DNA of 64,000 bases from GCA-2733415 sp965178655 (lineage in GTDB: Bacteria; Bacteroidota; Bacteroidia; Flavobacteriales; Flavobacteriaceae), in assembly GCA_965178655.1 (NCBI GenBank), contig OZ238266.1, forward strand, positions 806,001 to 870,000. Reading direction: 5' to 3'. A model generated the notes under the pieces. The model saw nothing but the letters and a program-made list of their open reading frames with translations, was not told the DNA's origin and made no database searches. The first letter of the stretch is position 1. Each line of letters begins with the position of its first letter. Below are positions 16,701 through 24,533 of the stretch, in pieces. The position numbers and the translations under genes are program-made.

Positions 16701-19193
16701 TGTTGATTCTCCGTTTTGCTCTGTTCTACTTGGAGCGCCAGGAATTAAATATGCTACTTCTCCTCTTATAGATATATTTGAAGGAACTTCGGTATTTATA
16801 TTTGGCAGTTTATTTACCAATCTTGTTAACAAAGGCACTTCGGTAGCGTAGTTTCCGCTAAATCCTACAATGGTATTATTTATAGGTTCATACCCTAAAG
16901 ATGCTTTTTGTGTTAGTGGTTTTTCTTTTAAATTTAAGAAGGTTCCTTCTATTTGAAAATCATCACTAAATGCATGGGCTACATTTAAACCTAAAAAACG
17001 TTTGGTTTGCTGTCCGAAAACGGCATTGTTTTCGACCGAAATATCAATTGGTGTATTAGATGCCTTTAAGGAAGGGTCTAGTATTTGTACCATTCCATTT
17101 TTATAATCTACCGTATAATCTACACCTTCTATCAACTGACGACCTCCTGCTGTTACGGTTACCGACCCTTGAGGCACATTATATGCGCCTATTGGAATTC
17201 CAGCACCACCTTCGGATTTATATCTTCCTTTTAATTGAAATTTGTTTTTCTCGGCATCTTCTCCTGCTAGTGTTTTAGTACTGGTGTATAGTTTTCTATA
17301 TACATACTTTGCCTGATTAGCATCATAGGTAAGTGGCAAATCATATGTGCCGCCTCCTAATTTTTCAAAAAGATATGCTCCAAAGGGCTCTACTTTTGTA
17401 AAAAAGACACTTCCTGTTTGGGTATTTACAGTAACTCCGGGGTAAAAATCAAAAAAACCATCACCACCTTGCTGTGGGTCATTATTATTATTTAACTTAT
17501 CTAAATCAAACACTTGTAATAGTGGCGTTTGCTCTACATCTCCAGGTAATGCTGTTCCTGCTACTTCGGTTATATAGTTTACTGGAGATGGATCTGTATA
17601 CAGAATATCTAATTTAAATCCGTCTTGACTTAATTGGTATGCTCCTAATGGATATACATTTTTCATCATTAAATCCCACACAGGCTCCTCAACACTTGTT
17701 AAGTTGCTTTTTAACATTTTTAATACCAAACTATTATTGGTTACTGCCTGAGAATCTTCATCAATTGTAGTAGCATCTACACCATCTGTTGCAAACTCTC
17801 CTACTTGATACACTTGTCCGCCAGCAGTAAACTGAAAGGCTACTGCAAGTACCTCATCATTACTTAATTTTTGGTTTAAAGACACATACCCTAATTGTGA
17901 GTTAAAGCTATATTCCGAGTTTTCAATTAGTTTTCTTGCATTCTCTAATTTAGAATAATCTGCCCCTTCACTCACTACACTAGAAAAAGCACCAAATCCG
18001 TTTTGTACTGTTGCAATATCTCTAATAGACTCATTTAAAATTGATGTTGTTCCTATTGTCTCCGGATTAAGCAAGTTATTACTGTTATCAGGATATGCAT
18101 TTGGACCAGCACTTACTGGAATGGTAGACTCTCCAAGAGTTGTAGACTCTCCTAAATCTTGCAATGCTACAATATTACGAACATTATCAACTGTATTATT
18201 TCTGTTGGTTACCCATACTTCTAAACGGGTAATTTGAACTGTAGAATTTATAAACGGATAGTTGTCTAAAGCCTTGTTATAATTGTCTCTAAAATAGTGC
18301 GATAAAAAGAAATGTCGACTTTCATCGTAATCTAAGGCAAAGAGTTCAAATTCTTCTAATGTACCACCACCTTGAGCAGTTACATTACTACGTTGTGACT
18401 TTTGCTCAGAAACAACTGCTGTTATAGTTGTTTTTCCGAATTGAAGTGCTGTTTTTACACCAAATAAACTTTGCGCACCGGTAATTAGCGTGCTATTTAA
18501 TGGCATACTAACATTTCCTACTTCTATTTTTTGAATGATATCGTCTTCTGTTGGGGTGTATTCTAATTTAATCTGATTCTGAAAATCAAAAACTGACTCG
18601 GTATCATAGTTGGCGGTAATTTGTAAGCGAGTACCTACTTTACCTAATAGGCTTAAACTTATTTTTTGGTCAAAATCAAATGTAAAATTAGATCTGTTTC
18701 GTGGAGATATTACCGGATTGTCTTGCTTTGAGTATAAAAAACCAATATCCATTGACACATATCCTTGCGGAACAACCTCAATAGTATTTCCTCCAAAAAT
18801 AGATTCAAAAAAATTAGAGTTTACATAAAATGAAGGCAGTATGTTTTTTTGTAATTCTTTAGCACCTTCTTTTTTTCCGTCAATAGCATCTAACTTTGAC
18901 TTATAGTACAGCCTTATATCTTCCTTTAAGATTAAATCTGCATAGGCCTCAGGAGAAAGTATTAAGGGGTGTGTAATCTTAAAATCACCTATAGACTCCG
19001 TGTAAATATAAGTGTTGGTAAATGGGTCATAGGTATACAATGACTCTATACTTTCTGGATTAGGAATATCTAACGCCCCAATAGCATAGTTTGCAGTTGG
19101 GGGAATAGAATCTACTACTGCAGGAGACTGTGCAAAACCTGTAGCGGTAATAAGCAATACTGCTCCTAAAATTCGTTGTATAAATCCGTTCAT
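13590..19193 (-). CDS. sprA: SprA N-terminal part (as read, truncated by frameshift)
   Basis: The uninterrupted frame encodes 1867 residues, of which the first about 1822 are genuine SprA. The last about 45, from SNYQFLASLKPT on, are out of frame and should not be annotated as native. Visible landmarks are the signal peptide, repeated barrel-like strands, and the YVSMDIGFLYSKQDNP region. There are also several extracellular-type segments, such as YIDDFEASQTAIDVKSPLAW and VWFNELRLSDMDNKGGWAA, which recur in SprA proteins. It is preceded by ruvA and maeB, the usual flavobacterial neighbourhood. Confidence 0.85.
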   Translation of the reverse strand: MNGFIQRILGAVLLITATGFAQSPAVVDSIPPTANYAIGALDIPNPESIESLYTYDPFTNTYIYTESIGDFKITHPLILSPEAYADLILKEDIRLYYKSKLDAIDGKKEGAKELQKNILPSFYVNSNFFESIFGGNTIEVVPQGYVSMDIGFLYSKQDNPVISPRNRSNFTFDFDQKISLSLLGKVGTRLQITANYDTESVFDFQNQIKLEYTPTEDDIIQKIEVGNVSMPLNSTLITGAQSLFGVKTALQFGKTTITAVVSEQKSQRSNVTAQGGGTLEEFELFALDYDESRHFFLSHYFRDNYNKALDNYPFINSTVQITRLEVWVTNRNNTVDNVRNIVALQDLGESTTLGESTIPVSAGPNAYPDNSNNLLNPETIGTTSILNESIRDIATVQNGFGAFSSVVSEGADYSKLENARKLIENSEYSFNSQLGYVSLNQKLSNDEVLAVAFQFTAGGQVYQVGEFATDGVDATTIDEDSQAVTNNSLVLKMLKSNLTSVEEPVWDLMMKNVYPLGAYQLSQDGFKLDILYTDPSPVNYITEVAGTALPGDVEQTPLLQVFDLDKLNNNNDPQQGGDGFFDFYPGVTVNTQTGSVFFTKVEPFGAYLFEKLGGGTYDLPLTYDANQAKYVYRKLYTSTKTLAGEDAEKNKFQLKGRYKSEGGAGIPIGAYNVPQGSVTVTAGGRQLIEGVDYTVDYKNGMVQILDPSLKASNTPIDISVENNAVFGQQTKRFLGLNVAHAFSDDFQIEGTFLNLKEKPLTQKASLGYEPINNTIVGFSGNYATEVPLLTRLVNKLPNINTEVPSNISIRGEVAYLIPGAPSRTEQNGESTTYIDDFEASQTAIDVKSPLAWKLASIPRGYAPGQTNDEEILNNDITAGYRRAKLAWYGIDPIFYSSQKPSGISDNDLSTLETRRAFIQEVVSQDIAQGESTILGTLDLAYYPSERGPYNNTPTMGIPSNNWAGITRQLTTTDFERANVEFMEFWIQDPYYDDGVIPTGTGGKLTINLGSISEDVLKDGRKLYENGLPNDGVGTASSTTATNRGKVPTNQALLYAFDTEGQERVNQDIGLDGLNDAEEATATDPASGVLLYNNGAIDNPDDPAGDNYTYYLNTTGSILERYYNYNGTQGNSPIEVTETNRGSTTLPDVEDLNRDNTMNTIDSYYQYELDIVPNMDMNTNFVRDVKTRTVSLPNGATKEVRWIQFRVPLRGDHATAINNITDFRSIRFMRMFLSQFSENVVLRFGTLELVRGDWKTYTQSLQGTDDPSTDPTQVEVSAVNIQENPSYVLPPGIVQEELYNNNTVLSQNEQSLSFRVKDLESKDARAVYKAINVDMLQFKKMRMFLHAEDYSETETLADYDLAAFIRMGSDVTTNYYEVTVPLLIPTGITASGIWPIENEIDLQLSVLKNIKSAGITTTGIITEIRYFDVTESGDFVPYTNLDTDGLPNTKLNTDVYKYRIAIKGNPSLGNIRNLMLGVKNNTNPTLNTAVHGEVWFNELRLSDMDNKGGWAALLSTDANIADFATVSASGKRSTIGFGTIEQGPNERSREDLKQYDLVTNLNIGQLLPKKWGIKIPFNYGVNEELITPKYDPLYQDLELEDIISQDPENEDFYRDRAENYTKRKSINFIGVRKERSPEAKSHFYDIENIATSYSYNQVNHRDFEVQQFEEQNIRAGLTYSYGFKNKPFEPLKKSKFLKKSKYYTILKDININFLPSTISFSTNFTRLYNKQRFRNVDDTEGNLPLPDLYNRNYMFDWQYAISHKLTKKLQFNFSASRNNIVKNYITSAGVVNNQNTVWDGFFDTGEANSHAQQFQLDYELPLSNYQFLASLKPTMPIQEIFNGKKVQTYYRALKRQMNWVTQRVIRLT

Positions 19194-19309
19194 TCTTTTT
19201 TACTCGACAATCAAAATTTAATATCTCAAAGCTAAGCTTGAAATTTTTAACATTTTCTTTATAGGTACTTCGTGAAATATTCTCGAAGTTATTTATTCAT
19301 TACTACACT

Positions 19310-19891
19310 CTACAAGTTTTGTAAAGCCTGCTTAATAATGGTTTCTACAGAGGCGTCTGGCGTACTTGCAATAATTTTTACACATACTTTTTCTGCTTGC
19401 TTTCTAGCATAACCTAACACTTCTAGAGCTGATAACGCTTCTTCTTTATTTGTATTGTTTGGTATATCAGAAACTTCATCAATACCATAAATTTTTAACA
19501 CTTTATCTTTTAAATCTAATATAGTACGTTGTGCTGTTTTTGCGCCAATACCTTTTATTGATTGTATGGTAGCGGCATCTCCTGTAGCAATAGCATGCTG
19601 AATTTGTTTTGGATTTAATGCAGACAACATAGTACGTGCCGTATTGGTCCCTATTCCTGAAACCGAAATTAGCAATCGGAAAATCTCACGTTCTGATTTT
19701 TCCATAAACCCATATAGCGTATGGGAATCTTCTTTAACATGAAGATGTGTATATATTTTTAAAAATTCCGAGTCTGGCACTAATGAAAATGTATGCATTG
19801 AAATATGAATTTCATAACATACTCCCCCGCAAGACACAACAACTGTTGTTGGGTTTTTCTCTAATAGTTTACCCTGAATTTGTGTAATCAT
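19310..19891 (-). CDS. ruvA: Holliday junction branch migration protein RuvA
   Basis: This 193-residue DNA-binding subunit of the RuvABC resolvasome has domain I (MITQIQGKLLEKNP). Two helix-hairpin-helix motifs follow (VSGIGTNTARTMLSAL and IKGIGAKTAQRTILDL). The flexible C-terminal domain III (ALSALEVLGYARKQAEK) contacts RuvB. It is encoded between maeB and sprA. Its partner ruvB is about 3.5 kb upstream on the same strand, separated by queG and maeB, so the two are not in one simple operon. Confidence 0.97.
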   Translation of the reverse strand: MITQIQGKLLEKNPTTVVVSCGGVCYEIHISMHTFSLVPDSEFLKIYTHLHVKEDSHTLYGFMEKSEREIFRLLISVSGIGTNTARTMLSALNPKQIQHAIATGDAATIQSIKGIGAKTAQRTILDLKDKVLKIYGIDEVSDIPNNTNKEEALSALEVLGYARKQAEKVCVKIIASTPDASVETIIKQALQNL

Positions 19892-20053
19892 TTCTTACTA
19901 CTTATTTTTATTTTAAGGTCATCTACAATAGACCTGTACAATTCTTTATTTTTCTTGTTTCTTTAGGTATAACCCTCTTATTGTGTGCGTTTCAAAAATA
20001 CACTTTTTTAGGAAAAAAGAATCTTGATTTAGCTAACAATAGTATTTTTTATA

Positions 20054-22327
20054 TTAATGCTCTTCTTTTTGTTGTGCGTCTACAACTGCTACGGCAGCCA
20101 TATTTACCATCTCTTCTACTTTTGCACCTAATTGTAATACGTGAACAGCCTTATTCATTCCCATTAAAATAGGCCCAATAGATTCTGCCTTATTCAACTC
20201 TTTTAGCATTTTATAAGAGATGTTTGCGGTATCTAAATTCGGGAAAATTAAGGTGTTTACTTTTTTACCTGCTAATTTTGAAAACGGGAAGTTTTCTTGA
20301 AGCATTTTTGGATTCAATGCAAAATCTGTTTGCAATTCTCCATCAACAACTAACTCCGGATAATATTTATGTAAGTAATTTACAGATTCTGATACTTTAG
20401 TAGGACTTTCACTTGCCGAAGACCCAAAGTTAGAGTAAGACAGCATTGCAATTACCGGATTCATACCAAATAATTGTACTGTTCTTGCAGTCATTCTAGT
20501 AATTACTGCTAACTCACGAGCGGTTGGATTAATGTTTATAGAGGTGTCCGACAAAAACATTGGTCCACGTTCTGTCATCATTAAGTTTGTTGCAGCTACC
20601 CTATCTACACCTTTTGCTTTTCCTATAAGTTCTAGCATTGGCTTTAATACTGTTGGGTAACTTCTAGAGTACCCCGTAATTAAAGCATCTGCCTCTCCTT
20701 CATTAACCATCATTGCTGCAAAATAGTTGCGTTCTCTCATCCATTTTTTAGCATCTAAAAAAGTTTTTCCATGTCGCCTAGATTTTTCCCAATATGCTTT
20801 TGCATAGCGTTCCTTTCGCACAGTTTCCTCTTCGGTTTTAGGATCTATTATTAGCACCTCATCATCAAAACCAATAGCTTCTTTTAGCTCTAAAATAACC
20901 GCTCTGTTTCCTAGTAATATCGGATAACCAATACCCTCTTCATGTACTATTTGCGCTGCTTTAAGAACATCTAAATGATCGGCTTCTGCAAAAACAATTC
21001 GTTTAGGAGCAGATTTTGCTCGTCGGTGAATTAAACGTACTAACTTATTATCAGACCCCAAACGTTGTAAGAGTTCTTCTTCATATTTTTCCCAATCTTC
21101 AATAGGATTTTTAGCCACTCCTGAGTCCATTGCTGCTTTTGCAATTGCAGGAGGTATCATTGCTATTAGTCTTGGGTCAAATGGTTTTGGTATAATATAA
21201 TCTTTACCAAAAATTAATTTTGTAGCACCATAAGCTATATTTACTTGTTCTGGCACTGGTGTTTTGGCTAGTCTTGCGATAGCATGTACTGCAGCCAACT
21301 TCATCTCTTCATTAATTTTTGTGGCACGAACATCTAATGCACCACGAAATATAAACGGAAATCCTAATACATTATTCACTTGATTAGGATGGTCTGACCT
21401 TCCGGTAGCCATAATAATATCATCTCTAGTAGCAATTGCTAAGTCATAGGCTATTTCTGGAGTTGGATTTGCCATAGCAAACACAATAGGTGTTTTTGCC
21501 ATACCCAACAACATTTCTGGTTTTAAAATGTTTCCTACCGAGAGCCCTAAAAACACGTCTGCGTCTTTTAAAGCTTGTGTTAATGTTGTTCCTTCTTTTC
21601 CGTGTGTAAATTTAAGCTGTAAATCAAATAAATCTGTACGTCCTTTATGCAACACACCTTCAATATCAAACATAGTAATGTTTTCATAGCGAGCTCCTAA
21701 GCGCACATACAAATTAGCACATGATATTGCTGCAGATCCTGCTCCAGAAATTACAATTTTTACTGTTGAAATATCTTTTTCAGCCAGCTCTAATGCATTT
21801 AATAATGCGGCCGATGATATAATTGCCGTACCATGCTGATCGTCATGCATAACCGGAATATCTAATTCTTCTATTAATCGCTTTTCAATTTCAAATGCTT
21901 CTGGCGCCTTAATATCTTCTAAATTTATACCACCAAAAGTAGGTGCTATATTTTTTACTGTTTCTATAAAAGCGTCTATGTTTTTAGTATCTACCTCTAT
22001 ATCAAATACATCAATATCGGCAAATATTTTAAAAAGCAAACCTTTACCTTCCATTACTGGCTTAGAGGCTAATGGCCCAATATCTCCTAACCCCAAAACA
22101 GCTGTTCCGTTAGATATTACTGCTACTAAATTCCCTTTTGCTGTATATCTATAGGCATCATCCGGATTATTTTCTATTTCCAGACAAGGTGCTGCAACAC
22201 CTGGCGAATATGCTAAAGCCAAATCACGTTGTGTGGCGTATTTTTTAGTAGGAACTACTTTTATTTTTCCGGGTACTGGTTTTGCATGATAGATTAATGC
22301 CTCATGTCTTAATCGATTTTTACTCAT
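20054..22327 (-). CDS. maeB: NADP-dependent malic enzyme fused to a phosphotransacetylase domain
   Basis: This 757-residue MaeB-type enzyme oxidatively decarboxylates malate to pyruvate. Residues 1 to about 430 are the malic enzyme part: LAYSPGVAAPCLEI, VISNGTAVLGLGDIGPLA, the catalytic-region VMHDDQHGTAI, the Rossmann glycines VISGAGSAAIS, and ATGRSDHPNQVNNVLGFPFIFRG. Residues about 430-757 resemble phosphotransacetylase (KRIVFAEADHLDVLKAAQI, SYSNFGSSASESPTKV). In MaeB this domain is regulatory, binding acetyl-CoA-type effectors, rather than proven catalytic. It would supply NADPH and pyruvate, upstream of pyruvate dehydrogenase (pdhB is nearby). Confidence 0.96.
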   Translation of the reverse strand: MSKNRLRHEALIYHAKPVPGKIKVVPTKKYATQRDLALAYSPGVAAPCLEIENNPDDAYRYTAKGNLVAVISNGTAVLGLGDIGPLASKPVMEGKGLLFKIFADIDVFDIEVDTKNIDAFIETVKNIAPTFGGINLEDIKAPEAFEIEKRLIEELDIPVMHDDQHGTAIISSAALLNALELAEKDISTVKIVISGAGSAAISCANLYVRLGARYENITMFDIEGVLHKGRTDLFDLQLKFTHGKEGTTLTQALKDADVFLGLSVGNILKPEMLLGMAKTPIVFAMANPTPEIAYDLAIATRDDIIMATGRSDHPNQVNNVLGFPFIFRGALDVRATKINEEMKLAAVHAIARLAKTPVPEQVNIAYGATKLIFGKDYIIPKPFDPRLIAMIPPAIAKAAMDSGVAKNPIEDWEKYEEELLQRLGSDNKLVRLIHRRAKSAPKRIVFAEADHLDVLKAAQIVHEEGIGYPILLGNRAVILELKEAIGFDDEVLIIDPKTEEETVRKERYAKAYWEKSRRHGKTFLDAKKWMRERNYFAAMMVNEGEADALITGYSRSYPTVLKPMLELIGKAKGVDRVAATNLMMTERGPMFLSDTSININPTARELAVITRMTARTVQLFGMNPVIAMLSYSNFGSSASESPTKVSESVNYLHKYYPELVVDGELQTDFALNPKMLQENFPFSKLAGKKVNTLIFPNLDTANISYKMLKELNKAESIGPILMGMNKAVHVLQLGAKVEEMVNMAAVAVVDAQQKEEH

Positions 22328-22393
22328 ATATTCTTGTACTAAACAATAGCAATACTGCTATGTATGTAAGTGTTAATGTGTCGTGTTATATAA

Positions 22394-22401
22394 CAAATAT
22401 A
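22394..22401 (-). promoter_or_regulatory. Probable -7 box (TATATTTG) of maeB
   Basis: The minus strand reads TATATTTG, an exact TAnnTTTG match, 66 bp before the ATG of maeB at 22327. Position in the only intergenic space between queG and maeB supports it. No clear -33 element. Confidence 0.45.
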
Positions 22402-22449
22402 GGTCTATTTTTAATTATAGCCTTTTTTCTAGTAGCTAATCGTTATTTA

Positions 22450-23379
22450 TTACTTTTTAGTTGTTTTAAGAAAGGAAATGTTTCTTTGCAAGCCTGCGTA
22501 TTTTGTACGCTTTACAGCCGATTTCTGAAAAACTTTAGCAAATGTTTCTTGGGTAACCTCTTCCCAGTCAGTTTTTGTCATTGTCAATAATGCCGATTTT
22601 GGTGCGAATAACGGTTCGTTATGTGGTACCGAAAAACTATTCCACGGACAAACATCTTGACATATATCACAACCAAACATCCAATTCTCCATTTTGTTTT
22701 TAAAACCTGTAGGAATATTATCTTTTAGTTCAATGGTAAGGTATGAGATACACTTACTAGCATCTATTGTATTGTTGGGTAAAATGGCTTCTGTAGGACA
22801 AGCATCTATACATTTGGTACAGCTACCACAATGGTTTGTTACTGGAGTATCTGGCAGTAATTCAATATCTAATACTAGTTCTGCCAGAAAAAAGAAAGAG
22901 CCTTGCTGTTTTTGTAGTATTAATGAATTTTTACCAATCCAACCAACACCAGATTTTTCTGCCCAAGACCGTTCCATTACAGGAGCCGAATCTACAAATG
23001 CTCGTCCGCCCACCTCACCAATATTATCTTGTATAAACAGTAATAATCCCTTTAATTTTGCTTTAATAACATGGTGGTAGTCGTATCCGTAAGCATATTT
23101 TGCAATTTTGTAAGAACTATTATCTTGCTGTTTTTCGGGGTAGTAATTATAACTTAGTGATATTATTGTTCTTGCGCCATCAACCAACAGCCTAGGGTCT
23201 AATCGCTTATCAAAATGATTTTCCATATAGGTCATCTTTCCATGAAAATCATTTTTTAGCCAGCTTTCTAATTTAGGTGCTTCGGCTTCTAAAAAATCTG
23301 CTTTAGACACCCCACAAGACAAAAAACCGAGGCGTTTGGCTTCGGCTTTTATAAGTTGTGTGTATTTTTCTTTAAGCAT
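22450..23379 (-). CDS. queG: Epoxyqueuosine reductase
   Basis: This enzyme performs the last step of queuosine tRNA modification, reducing epoxyqueuosine with cobalamin and two [4Fe-4S] clusters. The cluster cysteines are visible as CGSCTKCIDACPTEAI and CDICQDVCPWN. Upstream motifs DPRLLVDGARTIISLSYNYYP, FVDSAPVMERSWAEKSG and GWIGKNSLI are those of QueG. I chose the ATG at 23377-23379 (MLKEKYTQ, 309 residues). A GTG three codons earlier, overlapping the ruvB stop, is an alternative. It is translationally linked to ruvB immediately upstream. Confidence 0.95.
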   Translation of the reverse strand: MLKEKYTQLIKAEAKRLGFLSCGVSKADFLEAEAPKLESWLKNDFHGKMTYMENHFDKRLDPRLLVDGARTIISLSYNYYPEKQQDNSSYKIAKYAYGYDYHHVIKAKLKGLLLFIQDNIGEVGGRAFVDSAPVMERSWAEKSGVGWIGKNSLILQKQQGSFFFLAELVLDIELLPDTPVTNHCGSCTKCIDACPTEAILPNNTIDASKCISYLTIELKDNIPTGFKNKMENWMFGCDICQDVCPWNSFSVPHNEPLFAPKSALLTMTKTDWEEVTQETFAKVFQKSAVKRTKYAGLQRNISFLKTTKK

Positions 23380-23387
23380 TTCTATCA

Positions 23388-24410
23388 CTAAAACAATCCG
23401 CCTTGTGTTGCGCCTTTAATTTTTCCTAAATGCGTATATGCTAACTCTGTGACTTCTCTTCCTCTAGGTGTACGCACTAAAAAGCCTTGTTGAATTAAAA
23501 AAGGTTCATACACCTCTTCTATGGTTTCGGCAACTTCAGATACTGCTGTTGCAAGTGTGGTAATTCCTACCGGACCACCTTTAAATTTATCAATTAAAGT
23601 GGTTAATATTTTATTATCCATTTCATCTAAACCATGCGCATCTACATGCAGGGCTTTTAATGAATATTTAGAAATTTCTATATCAATAGCCCCATTACCT
23701 TTTATCTGCGCAAAATCTCTAACCCTACGCAATAACGAGTTGGCAATACGCGGTGTACCTCTACTTCTTCCTGCAATTTCTATAGCTGCTTCCATAGCAA
23801 TAGGCACATTTAAAATATGTGCACTTCGCTGAATAATTGTTGTTAGCAAGTCCGTTTTGTAGTATTGTAATCGCGATTGTATTCCGAAACGTGCACGCAT
23901 AGGTGCTGTAAGTAAACCTGAACGGGTTGTAGCGCCTATTAGTGTAAATGGATTTAAATTAATTTGTACTGTTCGGGCGTTAGGCCCTGTTTCAATCATG
24001 ATATCAATTTTATAGTCTTCCATTGCTGAATATAAATACTCTTCTACAATAGGGCTCAATCTATGAATTTCATCAATAAACAACACATCTCTAGGTTCTA
24101 AATTGGTTAACAACCCTGCTAAATCTCCTGGTTTATCTAATACCGGCCCTGAAGTTACTTTAATTCCTACACCAAGCTCATTTGCTAATATATGTGCTAA
24201 GGTTGTTTTCCCTAACCCGGGAGGGCCGTGAAAAAGAGTATGGTCTAAGGCTTCATCTCGAAGGTTTGCTGCGGCAACAAAAACTTTTAAATTCTCCAAT
24301 ACTTGATCTTGCCCCGAAAAATCTTCAAAAGATAGTGGCCGTAATGCCCTATCGATATCTAATTCTGAAGGTGAAAAATTTTCGTTACTGGGATTTAAGT
24401 TTTCATTCAT
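23388..24410 (-). CDS. ruvB: Holliday junction branch migration helicase RuvB
   Basis: This 340-residue AAA+ hexameric motor of RuvAB has Walker A GPPGLGKT at residues 62-69, Walker B LFIDEIHRL, sensor 1 LIGATTRSGLL and the sensor 2 arginine region RGTPRIANSLLRRVRD. The C-terminal winged-helix DNA-binding domain ends in RTPRGREVTELAYTHLG. The length is standard. queG follows with essentially no gap. The ATG at 24408-24410 fits the family start (MNENLNPSNENFSPSELDID). Confidence 0.98.
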   Translation of the reverse strand: MNENLNPSNENFSPSELDIDRALRPLSFEDFSGQDQVLENLKVFVAAANLRDEALDHTLFHGPPGLGKTTLAHILANELGVGIKVTSGPVLDKPGDLAGLLTNLEPRDVLFIDEIHRLSPIVEEYLYSAMEDYKIDIMIETGPNARTVQINLNPFTLIGATTRSGLLTAPMRARFGIQSRLQYYKTDLLTTIIQRSAHILNVPIAMEAAIEIAGRSRGTPRIANSLLRRVRDFAQIKGNGAIDIEISKYSLKALHVDAHGLDEMDNKILTTLIDKFKGGPVGITTLATAVSEVAETIEEVYEPFLIQQGFLVRTPRGREVTELAYTHLGKIKGATQGGLF

Positions 24411-24415
24411 AAGCT

Positions 24416-24423
24416 CAAATATA
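24416..24423 (-). promoter_or_regulatory. Probable -7 box (TATATTTG) close to the ruvB start codon
   Basis: The minus strand reads TATATTTG and ends only 5 bp before the ATG of ruvB. If used, the transcript would have almost no 5' leader. The box could be a chance match in this AT-rich gap. Confidence 0.35.
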
Positions 24424-24533
24424 CATTATAGCAATCTAATTTTGAAATGGTGTGTACAGAATTTAAAATATTTTTAGTGTTTCAAATTAAAAACACAAAT
24501 ATATCTCTGAATATAAATACTTAGTAATCGGGA

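Larger units (their letters stand above)
11935..19193 (-). pseudogene. sprA: sprA: type IX secretion translocon / gliding protein, interrupted by a 1-base frameshift
   Basis: SprA is the giant outer-membrane barrel that forms the type IX secretion channel and is needed for gliding motility. Here the gene is split into two frames that join cleanly. Up to 13729 the frame reads QLDYELPLS. With the sequence as given it then runs out of frame and stops at 13590. If one A is added to the AAA run at 13726-13728 (minus strand), the frame continues KLPIFSFLKANYAYTG, then FQWQKGSDLL, straight into the downstream frame to the stop at 11935. The repaired protein is 2419 residues, the normal size for SprA. 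The N-terminus has a signal peptide (MNGFIQRILGAVLLITATGFAQ). The break may be a homopolymer sequencing error or a true mutation. Confidence 0.9.

Noticed and set aside
19981..20172. Short plus-strand frame of 63 codons between ruvA and maeB
   Set aside because: It runs into the antisense of maeB and has no recognisable features.
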